This document shows positions 48,577 through 57,810 of a stretch of DNA of 64,000 nucleotides, one piece after another. The notes below the pieces were generated by a model that had not been told where the DNA came from, did not search any database, and was given only the letters and a program-made list of their open reading frames with translations. The DNA comes from Shewanella xiamenensis (GTDB lineage Bacteria > Pseudomonadota > Gammaproteobacteria > Enterobacterales > Shewanellaceae). The stretch is taken from assembly GCF_014647135.1 (NCBI RefSeq), contig NZ_BMOP01000003.1, forward strand, positions 124,001-188,000. The letters are read 5' to 3'. Position numbers and translations under genes: made by a program. Position 1 is the first letter of the stretch, and the number at the start of each line of letters is the position of its first letter.

Positions 48577-48778
48577 AAGGGAAACAGCAATCGTCACCAG
48601 AAGCTCTCCACCAATTACAGGTGACAATCGTTAGGATTCAGCCTAAGCGACCGACATAAACATGCAGCAACCATATCTATGCCTCGGCGTTAATCTCCCT
48701 CATCAATCATCGCTGGAGTTTGTGCTCCTCTGACTGACTACCTAGTTAACGCTCCTCTTCTGTTCCTTTCCGCCGGAA
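48577..48778 (-). ncRNA. Lysine riboswitch (L box)
   Basis: Read on the minus strand it has the conserved lysine-aptamer blocks in order: AGAGGAGCGTTA, CAGAGGAGCACAAACTCC, GAGGGAGATTAACGCCGAGG, GGCTGAATCC, TTGTCACC, and GGTGGAGAGCTTCTGGTGA. The 5' AAGGAACAG and 3' CTGTTTCCCTT ends can pair as P1. Lysine binding should reduce lysC expression. No intrinsic terminator follows the aptamer, only a GGTGC..GCACC hairpin without a T-run, so control may act on translation initiation or RNA decay. Confidence 0.9.
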
Positions 48779-49010
48779 AGGGACGAAAAAAGTAGCAATA
48801 AACCCCTAATGAAGTCAATGCTAATTTCACACACTATATACAAATTCAATAAACGCATTTAAAAACAATGGGAATTTAAAACGTTTGCGACTCATGCCAA
48901 ACGAGAATAGGGAAAAATCAATCAGATCTAACAAAGAAGAAAAACAAACTAGCCTTGCCGTGAGAGCAGCAAAGCTTAGCCAGAGGAGCGATTAAAAGCG
49001 TCAATCGCGG
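48779..49010. other. Intergenic upstream of the lysC leader
   Basis: No ORF. It should contain the lysC promoter on the minus strand; a perfect TTTCCGCCGGAAA palindrome (about 48767-48779) abuts the riboswitch 5' end. Confidence 0.4.
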
Positions 49011-49445
49011 TTAGGTGACTAAGTCCGGTAGCTCATAAACCAAACGCACATAGTCGTTAAATCGACCTAAACACACCTCTGTTTGCCCGGCTAAAGTACA
49101 AGGCACTAAACTCACCTCGCCCTGTTCCACCATGTAGATAGCGTATTGATTAAACTTTTTCCCCAACTGCAAGGCCATACTGCGATCAATAAACACGGCC
49201 CAGCTCTTCTCCATATGGGATAAATCTGGCGATGCCCCAATCAGTGCACGATAGGGACTGCCTAATAATTCAATTTCACGCAGAAGTTGGCGGTCGAGTA
49301 ATCGGTTTTGGCTGGGAGTGAGGAGGGTTGAAGCGGGATTATGGGCGGTAATTACAGCAAAGGAAAAATCACAGGATAATGCTTGAGTAAGCAAAAACAA
49401 CGGCGTTTGATAATGCTGCCACAAATCTTGAGTCATGTTGTCCAT
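49011..49445 (-). CDS. DUF3293 domain protein
   Basis: A 144-residue protein matching the DUF3293 pattern: FAVITAHNP near the N-terminus, GASPDLSHMEKSW in the middle and FNQYAIYMVE toward the end. Small cytoplasmic protein of unknown function, found in many gammaproteobacteria. ATG 49445; an internal ATG at 49436 is possible. Confidence 0.75.
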   Translation of the reverse strand: MDNMTQDLWQHYQTPLFLLTQALSCDFSFAVITAHNPASTLLTPSQNRLLDRQLLREIELLGSPYRALIGASPDLSHMEKSWAVFIDRSMALQLGKKFNQYAIYMVEQGEVSLVPCTLAGQTEVCLGRFNDYVRLVYELPDLVT

Positions 49446-50027
49446 TGGTAGTCTAGTCGAAAAATGAACCCGCGCTAGTTTAACAGAGAGCCTAAAAAAT
49501 CCAAAGAGGCGTGAACTGGCTCACAAGAATTAAAAATACATTAGTTATACTAATCAATGACTAAAGTAAATATCATGGTAAATCAGCGTCTCAGCCTGAA
49601 ATTTGTTAACATTTCATTTGTTAACAAATGCCTAAAACGAGTACAATGTCGTCATTGGCCAGTTAAGCAGATAACATTAAGTTTGCTTAATCTTGACAAG
49701 GGTTTGTTAGATTCCTCTGCGAAATCACCTTATGCTGGCCAGACATCTTTTAAAATGTGTTCTACATTTGATTTATCATTTAAACATTTTAAAAAAAACA
49801 ATAGTTAAGGAACTATTTTTAACTATTGCTTATCGAAGTTGATACTGGTTACGTTTTATCGTATTACACTTTAAACGTTCACTTATATACATCCTGACGT
49901 GTAGCCGTGAAGATCTTCCCTTTGAAGCACAGAGCAGTAAGTGGAAGTATCAACATTTTATGAATATAAGAATCCGATGTAAGTGATTCTTATGGTTAGA
50001 ATATTGGTTAAAATTTAGGTACTTAAT
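49446..50027. promoter_or_regulatory. Upstream region of arcA
   Basis: 582 bp. A direct repeat TTTGTTAAC occurs at 49602-49610 and 49617-49625, similar to ArcA-box TGTTAA cores. The 83-codon open frame at 49557-49808 has biased, protein-unlike composition, and I do not call it a gene. The arcA promoter should lie in the last 200 bp. Confidence 0.4.
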
Positions 50028-50744
50028 ATGCAAAATCCGCACATTCTGATCGTTGAAGATGAAGCCGTTACCCGTAACACGCTAAGAAGTATTTTCGAGG
50101 CAGAAGGGTATGTGGTAACTGAGGCCAATGATGGCGCAGAAATGCATAAGGCTATGCAGGAAAACAAAATTAACCTCGTGGTTATGGACATTAACCTACC
50201 AGGTAAAAACGGTCTGTTGTTGGCACGTGAATTACGTGAAATCAACAACATCGGTCTGATCTTCTTAACAGGCCGTGACAACGAAGTCGACAAAATCCTT
50301 GGACTTGAAATTGGCGCGGACGATTATATTACCAAGCCGTTCAACCCTCGTGAATTGACGATTCGTGCTCGCAACCTTCTGACTCGTGTTAATAGCGCAG
50401 GCAATGAAGTCGAAGAAAAGAGCTCTGTAGAATACTATCGTTTTAACGATTGGAGCCTAGAGATCAACAGCCGTTCTCTCGTCAGCCCACAAGGTGAATC
50501 TTACAAACTGCCACGTAGCGAATTCCGCGCTATGCTGCACTTTGTTGAAAACCCAGGCAAAATCTTAACTCGTGCCGATCTACTGATGAAGATGACTGGC
50601 CGTGAGTTAAAGCCACACGACCGTACTGTTGACGTGACAATCCGTCGTATTCGTAAGCACTTCGAAAGCTTGCCAGATACGCCAGAAATCATCGCTACCA
50701 TTCACGGTGAAGGCTACCGTTTCTGCGGTAACTTAGAAGACTAA
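50028..50744 (+). CDS. arcA: Aerobic/anaerobic respiration response regulator
   Basis: ArcA, 238 residues, OmpR/PhoB type. Receiver with phospho-acceptor Asp54 ([10 protein letters not shown]) and a C-terminal winged helix ([16 protein letters not shown]). It represses aerobic metabolism under low oxygen and in Shewanella partners an ArcS/HptA relay. It stands alone with its own terminator. Confidence 0.97.
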   Translation: MQNPHILIVEDEAVTRNTLRSIFEAEGYVVTEANDGAEMHKAMQENKINLVVMDINLPGKNGLLLARELREINNIGLIFLTGRDNEVDKILGLEIGADDYITKPFNPRELTIRARNLLTRVNSAGNEVEEKSSVEYYRFNDWSLEINSRSLVSPQGESYKLPRSEFRAMLHFVENPGKILTRADLLMKMTGRELKPHDRTVDVTIRRIRKHFESLPDTPEIIATIHGEGYRFCGNLED

Positions 50745-50771
50745 TCTTCAACTTACCGTTTGAACGCCATA

Positions 50772-50797
50772 AAAACCAGATCCTAGGATCTGGTTTT
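50772..50797 (+). terminator. Terminator of arcA
   Basis: Perfect palindromic stem AAAACCAGATCC-TAGGATCTGGTTTT followed by further T's. Confidence 0.9.
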
Positions 50798-50964
50798 TTT
50801 ATCTCTGCAAAAAAGGTTTTAGCTGTACGAAATAAAGCAAACTGGAAATCCAAAATACAACTCAGTGAACTGGAATATTAAGCGCCAGATAAGTATTGAG
50901 TGTGTTGTGATTAAACTAAGCAGCGTACTGTTAAATAGGCTTAACTCAGAATCATACAAAATAA

Positions 50965-50994
50965 AAAAGAGTGAGGACGTTACCCCACTCTTTT
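50965..50994 (-). terminator. Terminator of the dipeptidyl peptidase gene
   Basis: Stem AAAAGAGTG / CACTCTTTT, A-run on the left side (T-run on the minus strand); 57 bp past the stop codon. Confidence 0.75.
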
Positions 50995-51051
50995 AAAAAC
51001 GCCACTCTGGCATAAATACCAGTCTGATATAAATGCCAACCTAACGCTGAG

Positions 51052-53343
51052 TTATTTGCCGCTTTTAAGCTGTCTATCGAGGAAATCCGCCAGCGAGCGG
51101 TATAAGTGATTACGCACTTTCTCACCGCGCATCGAATGCTTAGACCCAGGATAATCAATCATCTGGAACAATTTGCCTTCGTCCTGCAACGCCTTATACA
51201 CGCGAGTACTGTTTTCAAACAACACGTTATCGTCCGCCATACCGTGGTACATCAATAGCCCCGACTGATAGTTTTTTACATAGGGGAACACACTACTGGC
51301 TTCGTAACCTTGCTCATTGCTTGCGGGATGGGCTAAATAACGCTCGGTGTAATGGGTGTCGTACAAGCGCCAATCGGTGACGGGCGCGCCCGAAATCGCC
51401 GCCTTAAAGTAATCTGGCGCCTTAAATAAACTCATCAAGGCCATATAACCGCCGTAGCTGTGGCCATAAATCGCCACATTATCGCTATCAACAAAGGGCA
51501 AGCTGCGCAGGTAATCGACACCAACCTTTTGATCGTTCACTTCCGCTTCGCCCAAGTGACGATAAATAACTTGCTCAAACTGAGTGCCTCTGTGGGCACT
51601 GCCACGGTTATCCAGTTGAAATACCACATAACCTTGCTGCACTAAGTATTGGGTAAAGTAATCCTGCTCACTCCAGCTATTCGTCACTAATTGCGCATGT
51701 GGGCCGCCATATACGCGTACCACCACAGGGTATTTTTTGTTCGCATCGAAGGGCACAGGTTTAAAGAGACGCGTTTGTAAGACTTGTCCGTCTTCCGCTT
51801 TTAGCTCTTTAAACTCAGGCAGTTGCCACAGGCCTGCATAGTCATACAGAGGATGACCTGCTTTGACTTGGTTTTGCTCCACCCACGCCAGATGTTGGCC
51901 CTTATCACCGTGTAAACTGATCTGTGGTGGCTGAGATAAACTATTGAAATAATCCAGATACACGCTTTGATTATCGGCAAATACCGGATCGTGCATCCCC
52001 GCCTCGCGGCTCACACGCTCAACCTTGCCGCCCGCTAACGGCACTCGATAGAGATGCTTTTCGATGGGGGTATCTTTACGGCCGGTGAAATACACCCAAC
52101 CTGCGGTTTCATCGATATATTCCAGCTCATCGACTGCCCAATTACCCTTGGTCAGTTGTGTCTTCAGCTTACCTTTTAGGTCAAACAAATACAGATGATT
52201 AAAGCCGTCACGCTCCGATGCCCAAATAAAGGCCGACTGTTGCTTTAAGAAGTGCAGGTCATTGTTAAGATTCACCCAAGCATCGCTACGCTCTTTGACT
52301 AAGGTTTTCGGCTTGGTCAGCGATTCTAGCGCCACCAGTTGCAGGTCTAATTTTTGTTGATCGCGGCTCTGCCACTGGAAGGATAAATGCTTGCTATCCG
52401 GCAACCAATCGACGCGAGGCAGGTAAATATCCTTATTTTTATCATCGCTTAAGGTGACCCAATTGATGCCTTTATTATTAAGGGTCACAACGCCCAGTTG
52501 GATCTCGACATTGTTTTTGCCCGCCGCCGGATAACGCTGCTCGGTAAGCTTAATGCCATCGGCATAGATTTCATTGCGGGTGACTAACTCAACGCCAGAC
52601 TCATCGATACGGGTAAAGGCGATGGCCGACTCATCGGGCGCCCACCAGTAACCCGTCATGCGGCTCATTTCTTCCTGCGCCACAAATTCCGCCATGGCAT
52701 TTTTAATCGCGCCGCCACCGTCAGTGGTCATGGCCTCAAGCTTTTTAGTCGCTAAATTGAGCACATACAAATTTTGATCCCGCACGAAGGATACAAAGTT
52801 ACCCTTGGGCGATAGGCGCGCATCGGTGGCAAAGCCCTCGCCTATCGGCAGTTGGCTAACGCTGTTATCCGCTAAGGAGAAGTAATACAGATTACCCGAG
52901 GCAGGGATCAACAGCGCCTTGCTATCGTCCGCCCAGAAATATTCCATAATGCCGTCGCCATAAATACGTTGGCGCTCGCGGCGGGCCTTTTCTTCATCGG
53001 ACAGTTCATTGCTCGCCAACTTATCGGCATTTAGCAATAGGCTAGATTCGCCCGTCTTCACATCCATTTGCCAGAGATCGTAAAAGTTTTGGTTATCTTT
53101 ACGTCCCGCAAGATAGGTCACCCTTTGGCCATCGGGGGATAACTTTAATCCACGGGGACTCGTACCCGCCAAGGCAGGAGACGCATTCATGCGCTCGATA
53201 GTCAGCGGCGTTGTGCCGCCCTCAAGTGCATAGGCGGGGGTAAATATCGCGCTAGAAACCATGGCCAGTTGACTCGCAATCAATAAGGATGAAGCGCCCA
53301 ATGTCACCGAGCGCAGGGAAGAAGCTAACCCATTTTTAGTCAT
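51052..53343 (-). CDS. Prolyl-type dipeptidyl peptidase IV (S9B family)
   Basis: A 763-residue exported serine peptidase. Signal peptide about 1-40; N-terminal beta-propeller (about 60-500) with an EE motif in FVAQEEMSRMTGYWW, which in DPP-IV enzymes fixes the substrate N-terminus; C-terminal alpha/beta hydrolase with nucleophile GHSYGGYM, Asp in MADDNVLFENS and His in GSKHSM. It releases X-Pro dipeptides from peptides in the periplasm. ATG 53343; no operon partner. Confidence 0.93.
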   Translation of the reverse strand: MTKNGLASSLRSVTLGASSLLIASQLAMVSSAIFTPAYALEGGTTPLTIERMNASPALAGTSPRGLKLSPDGQRVTYLAGRKDNQNFYDLWQMDVKTGESSLLLNADKLASNELSDEEKARRERQRIYGDGIMEYFWADDSKALLIPASGNLYYFSLADNSVSQLPIGEGFATDARLSPKGNFVSFVRDQNLYVLNLATKKLEAMTTDGGGAIKNAMAEFVAQEEMSRMTGYWWAPDESAIAFTRIDESGVELVTRNEIYADGIKLTEQRYPAAGKNNVEIQLGVVTLNNKGINWVTLSDDKNKDIYLPRVDWLPDSKHLSFQWQSRDQQKLDLQLVALESLTKPKTLVKERSDAWVNLNNDLHFLKQQSAFIWASERDGFNHLYLFDLKGKLKTQLTKGNWAVDELEYIDETAGWVYFTGRKDTPIEKHLYRVPLAGGKVERVSREAGMHDPVFADNQSVYLDYFNSLSQPPQISLHGDKGQHLAWVEQNQVKAGHPLYDYAGLWQLPEFKELKAEDGQVLQTRLFKPVPFDANKKYPVVVRVYGGPHAQLVTNSWSEQDYFTQYLVQQGYVVFQLDNRGSAHRGTQFEQVIYRHLGEAEVNDQKVGVDYLRSLPFVDSDNVAIYGHSYGGYMALMSLFKAPDYFKAAISGAPVTDWRLYDTHYTERYLAHPASNEQGYEASSVFPYVKNYQSGLLMYHGMADDNVLFENSTRVYKALQDEGKLFQMIDYPGSKHSMRGEKVRNHLYRSLADFLDRQLKSGK

Positions 53344-53641
53344 TATTATTCCTTGGAAGCATATTCGCCTTTAGGTGGCGATTAAAAAACTGCCGCCATT
53401 GTGCCAGAGGCCAAGCCTAAATAAAAAGCGCAGGCAATATACAGATACAAATTAGCTGGCGAACTCCTGCGGTTAGCTCAATTTTCAAGATAACCCACTC
53501 AGTCTGACACAAAGGGATAACCCTCTTGGCTTAAATTGATTAAAACCCACAGCAACATCGCTGAAATTGTCGACTAACTGAGTTATTATTCGCGGCAAAT
53601 AATGAAATTGACCTCAATGTTGAACCCCTAAAGGACCTAAC

Positions 53642-54619
53642 ATGCAGACTCTTGCCCAGCACTTAACCTCAAAGGCAGTGAACGAATCCCTCGCGCAACT
53701 GATTTTGACCTTAGCCGACACCTCCAAAGCCATCAGCCATGCCGTGCGTCACGGTGCCTTAGCCGGTGTGTTAGGCGCGACCGAACAGGAAAACGTCCAA
53801 GGTGAAACCCAGAAAAAACTGGATATCATCACCAACGATATGCTCAAAGATGCATTAAAAGCCGACGGAACAGTGCGCGGCCTCGCCTCTGAGGAAGAAG
53901 ATCATGTGGTTGAAGTCAGCGCCAATGGTCAATATCTGGTATGTTTCGACCCTCTAGATGGCTCATCGAATATCGATATCAACTCGCTGGTCGGCACCAT
54001 TTTCTCCGTTTTACCAGCACCACAGGGTGAGTTAACCGAGGCGAGCTTCCTACAATCTGGCCGCAATCAGTTAGCCGCAGGTTATGTGCTCTACGGCCCA
54101 TCAACCATGCTCGCCCTCACCACAGGCCAAGGTGTGCAACTCTTTACCCTGCACCCAGAAACCAACGAATTTTTACTGACCAACGCGGCCATGAGCATCA
54201 GCCCAGACACCCAAGAGTTCGCCATTAACATGTCGAACCAACGTTTTTGGGAAGCGCCAATGCAGACCTATATCGCCGATTTACTGCTAGGCAAAATTGG
54301 CCCGCGCGAAAAATCCTTTAACATGCGTTGGATTGCCGCCATGGTGGGCGACGTACACCGCGTACTTTCTCGCGGCGGTATTTTTACTTACCCAACCGAC
54401 AATAAAGATCCGAAAAAGCCATACAAGCTGCGTTTAATGTACGAAGCCAACCCAATGGCCTTGTTAGTCGAGCAAGCTGGCGGTAAAGCCTCTACCGGTT
54501 ATGAAACCATTCTGGATATTCAACCAACACAAATTCACCAACGCGTTGCGGTTATCCTCGGTAGCGCCAATGAAGTGGACGCTTGCCTAAGCTACCATGG
54601 TTCGGATTCTCGTAAATAA
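53642..54619 (+). CDS. fbp: Fructose-1,6-bisphosphatase class 1
   Basis: Fbp, 325 residues. Cytoplasmic gluconeogenic enzyme hydrolysing fructose-1,6-bisphosphate. Metal and substrate motifs: [32 protein letters not shown], and [24 protein letters not shown] 53642. Confidence 0.97.
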   Translation: MQTLAQHLTSKAVNESLAQLILTLADTSKAISHAVRHGALAGVLGATEQENVQGETQKKLDIITNDMLKDALKADGTVRGLASEEEDHVVEVSANGQYLVCFDPLDGSSNIDINSLVGTIFSVLPAPQGELTEASFLQSGRNQLAAGYVLYGPSTMLALTTGQGVQLFTLHPETNEFLLTNAAMSISPDTQEFAINMSNQRFWEAPMQTYIADLLLGKIGPREKSFNMRWIAAMVGDVHRVLSRGGIFTYPTDNKDPKKPYKLRLMYEANPMALLVEQAGGKASTGYETILDIQPTQIHQRVAVILGSANEVDACLSYHGSDSRK

Positions 54620-54680
54620 AGAGCGCGAAGAACCAAGTCTAGACTAAGCCGAATCGCTTAAGCTTTGATTTTTTTATGAT

Positions 54681-54706
54681 AAAAGCCACTGACCACAGTG
54701 GCTTTT
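54681..54706 (+). terminator. Terminator of fbp
   Basis: Stem AAAAGCCACTG / CAGTGGCTTTT with a 4-nt loop and a T-run. Confidence 0.88.
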
Positions 54707-54793
54707 TTATTGTCGCGGAATGCGACATTTGAGTTTTGATGCGGCTTTACCGCTGAAGAAATTGCGGCCTAACGGCCGAGGTGAATCAAGATA

Positions 54794-55054
54794 GTGGGGG
54801 GTCACCCCACACCCGACCAAGAGGGGATCAACAGCAATTCCCTCTTGGATCTCCCTTGCCGCCCCTAGCGAAGTTACATGCATTGGTTAGTGGCTTCGTG
54901 CTTATTCAAAAATCGCTAACGCTTCCGATGGCTCCGCTTTACATCCATGTAAAGCCCTCCAGTTCGGCAGTCCCTGCCTCTCGCTCATAATCGTGAAAAT
55001 CACCGATTTTCATTCGCCCCTCCCCCGAAAGCTACGCAGACGTCCTGTCTGCGT
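54794..55054. repeat. Inverted-repeat-rich element, possibly dispersed
   Basis: Five strong palindromes follow one another: GTGGGG/CCCCAC (54794-54810), CCAAGAGGG/CCCTCTTGG (54817-54848), CTTTACAT/ATGTAAAG (54937-54954), TGAAAATC/GATTTTCA (54994-55012) and ACGCAGAC/GTCTGCGT (55034-55054). No credible ORF: the 69-codon frame here has skewed composition. The sequence style recalls non-coding repeats scattered in Shewanella and other marine gammaproteobacteria, but that is recall, not a search. It sits directly before the partial rsmC copy. Confidence 0.5.
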
Positions 55055-55166
55055 CACGCGATTTTCTTCAACGCCCTTCAGCAACTTCGCAGGGGAAGGT
55101 GAACTTCTGTCACTACTATATGGGCTGTAAATTCAGAAAGAATTGTGCCTGTCCGATCATTCAAGT

Positions 55167-55883
55167 AATGGTCAGCTCTTAGTCGTAGGAGAAAACAAAG
55201 GCGGGGTTAAATCCTTAGTGAAACTGCTGCCCAACTATTTCGCAACGGGCATTAAGCTTGATAACGCGCGCCATTGCCTGCTCTTTGGCAGCAGCCTAAT
55301 CGATACCGCGCCTGAGATTAAACTCAGCGATTGGACCAGCCAGTATCAACTCGCCACTCCGCAGGGCAATATCACCATCTGCAACTTAGTCGGTGTGTTC
55401 AGTGAAAAGCATTTAGACCAAGGCACAGAGCTATTGCTGTCGCATCTGCCAACCCTTTCTGGCCGAGTACTGGATTTTGGCTGCGGCGCTGGCGTCATTG
55501 CCGCGGCGCTGTTAAAGGCGCAGCCGACACTGTCGCTAGAATGTATTGATATCAATGCTATGGCGCTAGCCTCCTGCGAACTTACGCTGGCAGCAAACGG
55601 CATGACGGCCAAGGTCTATCCCTCCGATGGATTGGCGCAAACCAGTGGAAAATTCGACGGTATTATCTCCAATCCTCCCTTCCACGATGGCCTTGCCAGT
55701 ACGACCAGCATTGCCCAACGCTTTGTCGCCGATAGCGCCAAGCAATTACAATCTAAAGGGATTTGGCAAATCGTCGCTAACCGCCACCTGCCCTATTCGG
55801 ACACCATCGCCGCCGAGTTCGGCCAATTAACCGTGCCAGCAGAGAACAACAAGTACAAACTCTATTCCTTCCAACAGGCCTAA
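55167..55883 (+). pseudogene. rsmC: 5'-truncated second copy of rsmC
   Basis: About 800 bp (55167-55967) are nearly identical to 18994-19795, covering the C-terminal two-thirds of rsmC plus its downstream hairpin and flank. The N-terminal substrate-binding half is missing. The frame is intact and keeps [10 protein letters not shown] and NPPFHDG, so a catalytic-domain-only protein could be made from 55143. Differences from the full copy include K to N, V to I, G to A (MTAKV) and S to R (IAQRF). These resemble other Shewanella RsmC sequences as I recall them, so this copy may come from a related strain rather than from recent duplication. Confidence 0.85.
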
Positions 55884-55888
55884 TCTTT

Positions 55889-55912
55889 CGCCCCGCTCGA
55901 TTGCGAGTGGGG
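55889..55912 (+). terminator. Copied rsmC terminator hairpin
   Basis: GCCCCGCTC / GAGTGGGGC, the same hairpin as after the intact rsmC, with the loop changed from GATTAT to GATTGC. Confidence 0.55.
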
Positions 55913-55967
55913 CATCCTTAATTTGACTCTAGGATGCTCCAAGGAATAAAGACTCGTTAAGAATTAC

Positions 55968-56480
55968 GAAGATAACGCCGCCCCTATCAAATACGCCCAT
56001 TTTGAAATCAAAAATCCCCCAACAAACAAGTTAACGCTGCCATCTCTTAAATAGCATTTATTGCCATTGAACTTTTCATCTGACTAAAAAGCTAATGCTC
56101 CATTCCGCGCTTCGGCTCGTTAGCTCAATCGAAAATTCCCACTCCTGTTGCCATACAATTCTTATCTATTTGCCTATGTTTGGCCCTGCTATAAATCGAC
56201 TAACAATATAACGGTATACAGTCATATTTAAATTTAGGTATTTTTGAATGATTTGAAGACAATATCAGTGCGCATTAACTCCATTTACAACAAATAAAAC
56301 GCTATAAAATCAATTGACTATGCTAGCTGACTTTTAGTTAATAGGTTTTGAAAACGCGCATGTGCGTTTTTCCAGATGGATTACTTATATGAAAAGCGGC
56401 AAAAAGCTGATAAGTTCTTTTTATACAGATAGTTAACTGTGCGCGTTTTCACTGCTCCAACGAGGTAAACGCGCATCTGC
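55968..56480. other. Intergenic left flank of the cassette region
   Basis: About 510 bp, AT-rich, no ORF. It contains three copies of an AAACGCGCA-type motif: an AAAACGCGCATGTGCGTTTT palindrome (56351-56370) and the inverted pair TGCGCGTTT (56440-56448) / AAACGCGCA (56467-56475). An AGCTAA..TTAGCT pair near 56090-56125 might be a worn recombination site. No clear attI or GTTRRRY core abuts the first cassette gene. Confidence 0.4.
56440..56475. repeat. Hairpin immediately before the first cassette gene
   Basis: Perfect 9-bp stem TGCGCGTTT / AAACGCGCA with an 18-nt loop, six bases before the ATG of the next gene. It could be a worn recombination site or an RNA leader hairpin. Confidence 0.4.
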
Positions 56481-57188
56481 ATGAATAAAATGTTACATTT
56501 TCGGAGGCTTTATTTGAGAATCTTTTTGTCGATACTGGGGCTTGTTATCTTTTTAGCTAGTGCCAAGTTTGGTTACTGTCTTCTAATGGCAGAGAAGCTA
56601 AGTGGCTCCGAGTTTGTTAGTCTTCTAATCGCTTTTGCTTTGATTGGTTTGATTCTTTCGTTTGCATCTGAGATTCAGGAATTCTCAATAGCTGGAAATA
56701 TAGTAAAGCTAAAAGAAGTCAAAAAAGATGCTGAAAAATCAATTAGTGAATTGAAAGCGGCAAGAACTGAAACCTATAGATTTTTGCTGATTCTTGCAAA
56801 AAGGTATCCAGGAGGTGTCTCAGACGGAGGTACTGTCGATAGTCGAATTGGCGACTTCTGGAATTTATATGATCAAATTGTATCGTTCGGATGCAAAGAC
56901 GAATTAGCTAGCAATCTATTGGATGTAGTGAACGTTCTGATTAAAGGACAGCTCACTAGAATTTCAAAAAGTAGCGACTCGATAAGCAGTAAATATTCAG
57001 GTTCAGATATCATTCCAGAGCCAGCGCAGTTAACGATTGAAGCGTTGGATAATGATTCTGTAGAAAAAGCTGCAAATAGAATGGGTACTGCAGGTGGTAG
57101 TGAACAAATGAAGAGAATGCTTATTGTTGGTTTAGACGAGTACAAGAAACTATATGAATTACGTCAGTCGCTGCAAGTACAAATGTAA
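56481..57188 (+). CDS. Membrane-anchored coiled-coil protein, cassette gene, unknown
   Basis: A 235-residue protein with two N-terminal membrane helices (about 11-33 and 41-61), then a Lys/Glu-rich coiled coil (about 68-95; KLKEVKKDAEKSISELKAA) and a soluble cytoplasmic domain. I recognise no family. The gene is markedly more AT-rich than neighbouring core genes. Its stop codon overlaps an attC-like site, the layout of an integron gene cassette. ATG 56481 or 56490. Confidence 0.65.
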   Translation: MNKMLHFRRLYLRIFLSILGLVIFLASAKFGYCLLMAEKLSGSEFVSLLIAFALIGLILSFASEIQEFSIAGNIVKLKEVKKDAEKSISELKAARTETYRFLLILAKRYPGGVSDGGTVDSRIGDFWNLYDQIVSFGCKDELASNLLDVVNVLIKGQLTRISKSSDSISSKYSGSDIIPEPAQLTIEALDNDSVEKAANRMGTAGGSEQMKRMLIVGLDEYKKLYELRQSLQVQM

Positions 57189-57246
57189 CAAAGCGCTGCT
57201 AAGGACAAACCTACGCTTCGGTTCGCCCCAGAGCGCAGCGTTACAT
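57183..57246 (+). other. attC-like integron recombination site 1
   Basis: Outer boxes ATGTAAC and GTTACAT are perfect complements. Inside is a 3-nt unpaired spacer, then GCGCT/AGCGC, then one extra-helical G in the left arm before pairing resumes. R box, spacer, L box, extra-helical base is the diagnostic attC architecture. The cassette junction would be G/TTACAT at 57240/57241. Confidence 0.75.
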
Positions 57247-57249
57247 GCT

Positions 57250-57720
57250 ATGAAATATATCCTGCTCATTTTGATGTTCGCTACTCAAACGGCTTTTGCT
57301 GAAGTAGATCTGGTTAAAGTCGACAAATCCGAAAGGAAAATGTACTTATTGTCGGCTGGTGAAATAGTAAAAGTATATGACGTTGCCCTTGGTGCTAATC
57401 CTAAAGGGCATAAAGAACAAGAAGGTGATGAAAAGACCCCTGAAGGTGAATACACGCTTGATTACAAAAAAGAAGACTCTTCATTCTATAGGGCTATGCA
57501 TGTCAGTTATCCAAACACAGTTGATATAGCTAATGCTGAGAAAAATGGTGTTTCGCCAGGTGGTTTTATTATGGTTCATGGGCAGCGTAATTGGTTAGGT
57601 TGGCTTGCTCCAATTGCGCAGCGCTTTAATTGGACAAACGGCTGTATTGCCATTACAAACTCCGAAATGGATGAATTTATGGAATTGGTAAATGTCGGTA
57701 CCAAAATTCAAATTGAGTAG
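57250..57720 (+). CDS. L,D-transpeptidase (YkuD) family protein, YafK/DpaA-like, cassette gene
   Basis: A 156-residue exported protein (signal peptide MKYILLILMFATQTAFA) consisting of one YkuD domain. Active-site pattern: His in FIMVHGQRNW, then WTNGCIAITNSEMDEF with the catalytic Cys. The TNGC form resembles YafK/DpaA, which removes Braun lipoprotein from peptidoglycan, more than the SHGC cross-linkers. I chose ATG 57250, which gives the signal peptide and starts 10 bases after the attC junction; the ORF upstream runs through attC. Cassette 57241-57792 carries only this gene. Confidence 0.82.
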   Translation: MKYILLILMFATQTAFAEVDLVKVDKSERKMYLLSAGEIVKVYDVALGANPKGHKEQEGDEKTPEGEYTLDYKKEDSSFYRAMHVSYPNTVDIANAEKNGVSPGGFIMVHGQRNWLGWLAPIAQRFNWTNGCIAITNSEMDEFMELVNVGTKIQIE

Positions 57721-57725
57721 CAGGC

Positions 57726-57798
57726 ATGTAACAAGTGCAGTCAGCAACGCCCCTTTTGGGCAGGACCTCGCTACGCTCGGCTGCTGCAAGCGTTAACC
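57726..57798 (+). other. attC-like integron recombination site 2
   Basis: Left arm TAAC, 3-nt unpaired spacer, TGCAG, extra-helical T, CAGC. The right arm GCTG-CTGCA, spacer, GTTAACC complements it. The same architecture as site 1 but with different L-box sequence. Junction G/TTAACC at 57792/57793. Confidence 0.75.
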
Positions 57799-57810
57799 TC
57801 TAGAGCAAGT

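Noticed and set aside
49557-49808. 83-codon open frame upstream of arcA
   Set aside because: No recognisable motif or good ribosome-binding site, and it spans the regulatory region of arcA; biased low-complexity ending FKHFKKNNS.
54781-54990. 69-codon open frame after fbp
   Set aside because: Runs through the palindromes of the repeat element; Ser/Pro-rich composition is explained by the repeats.
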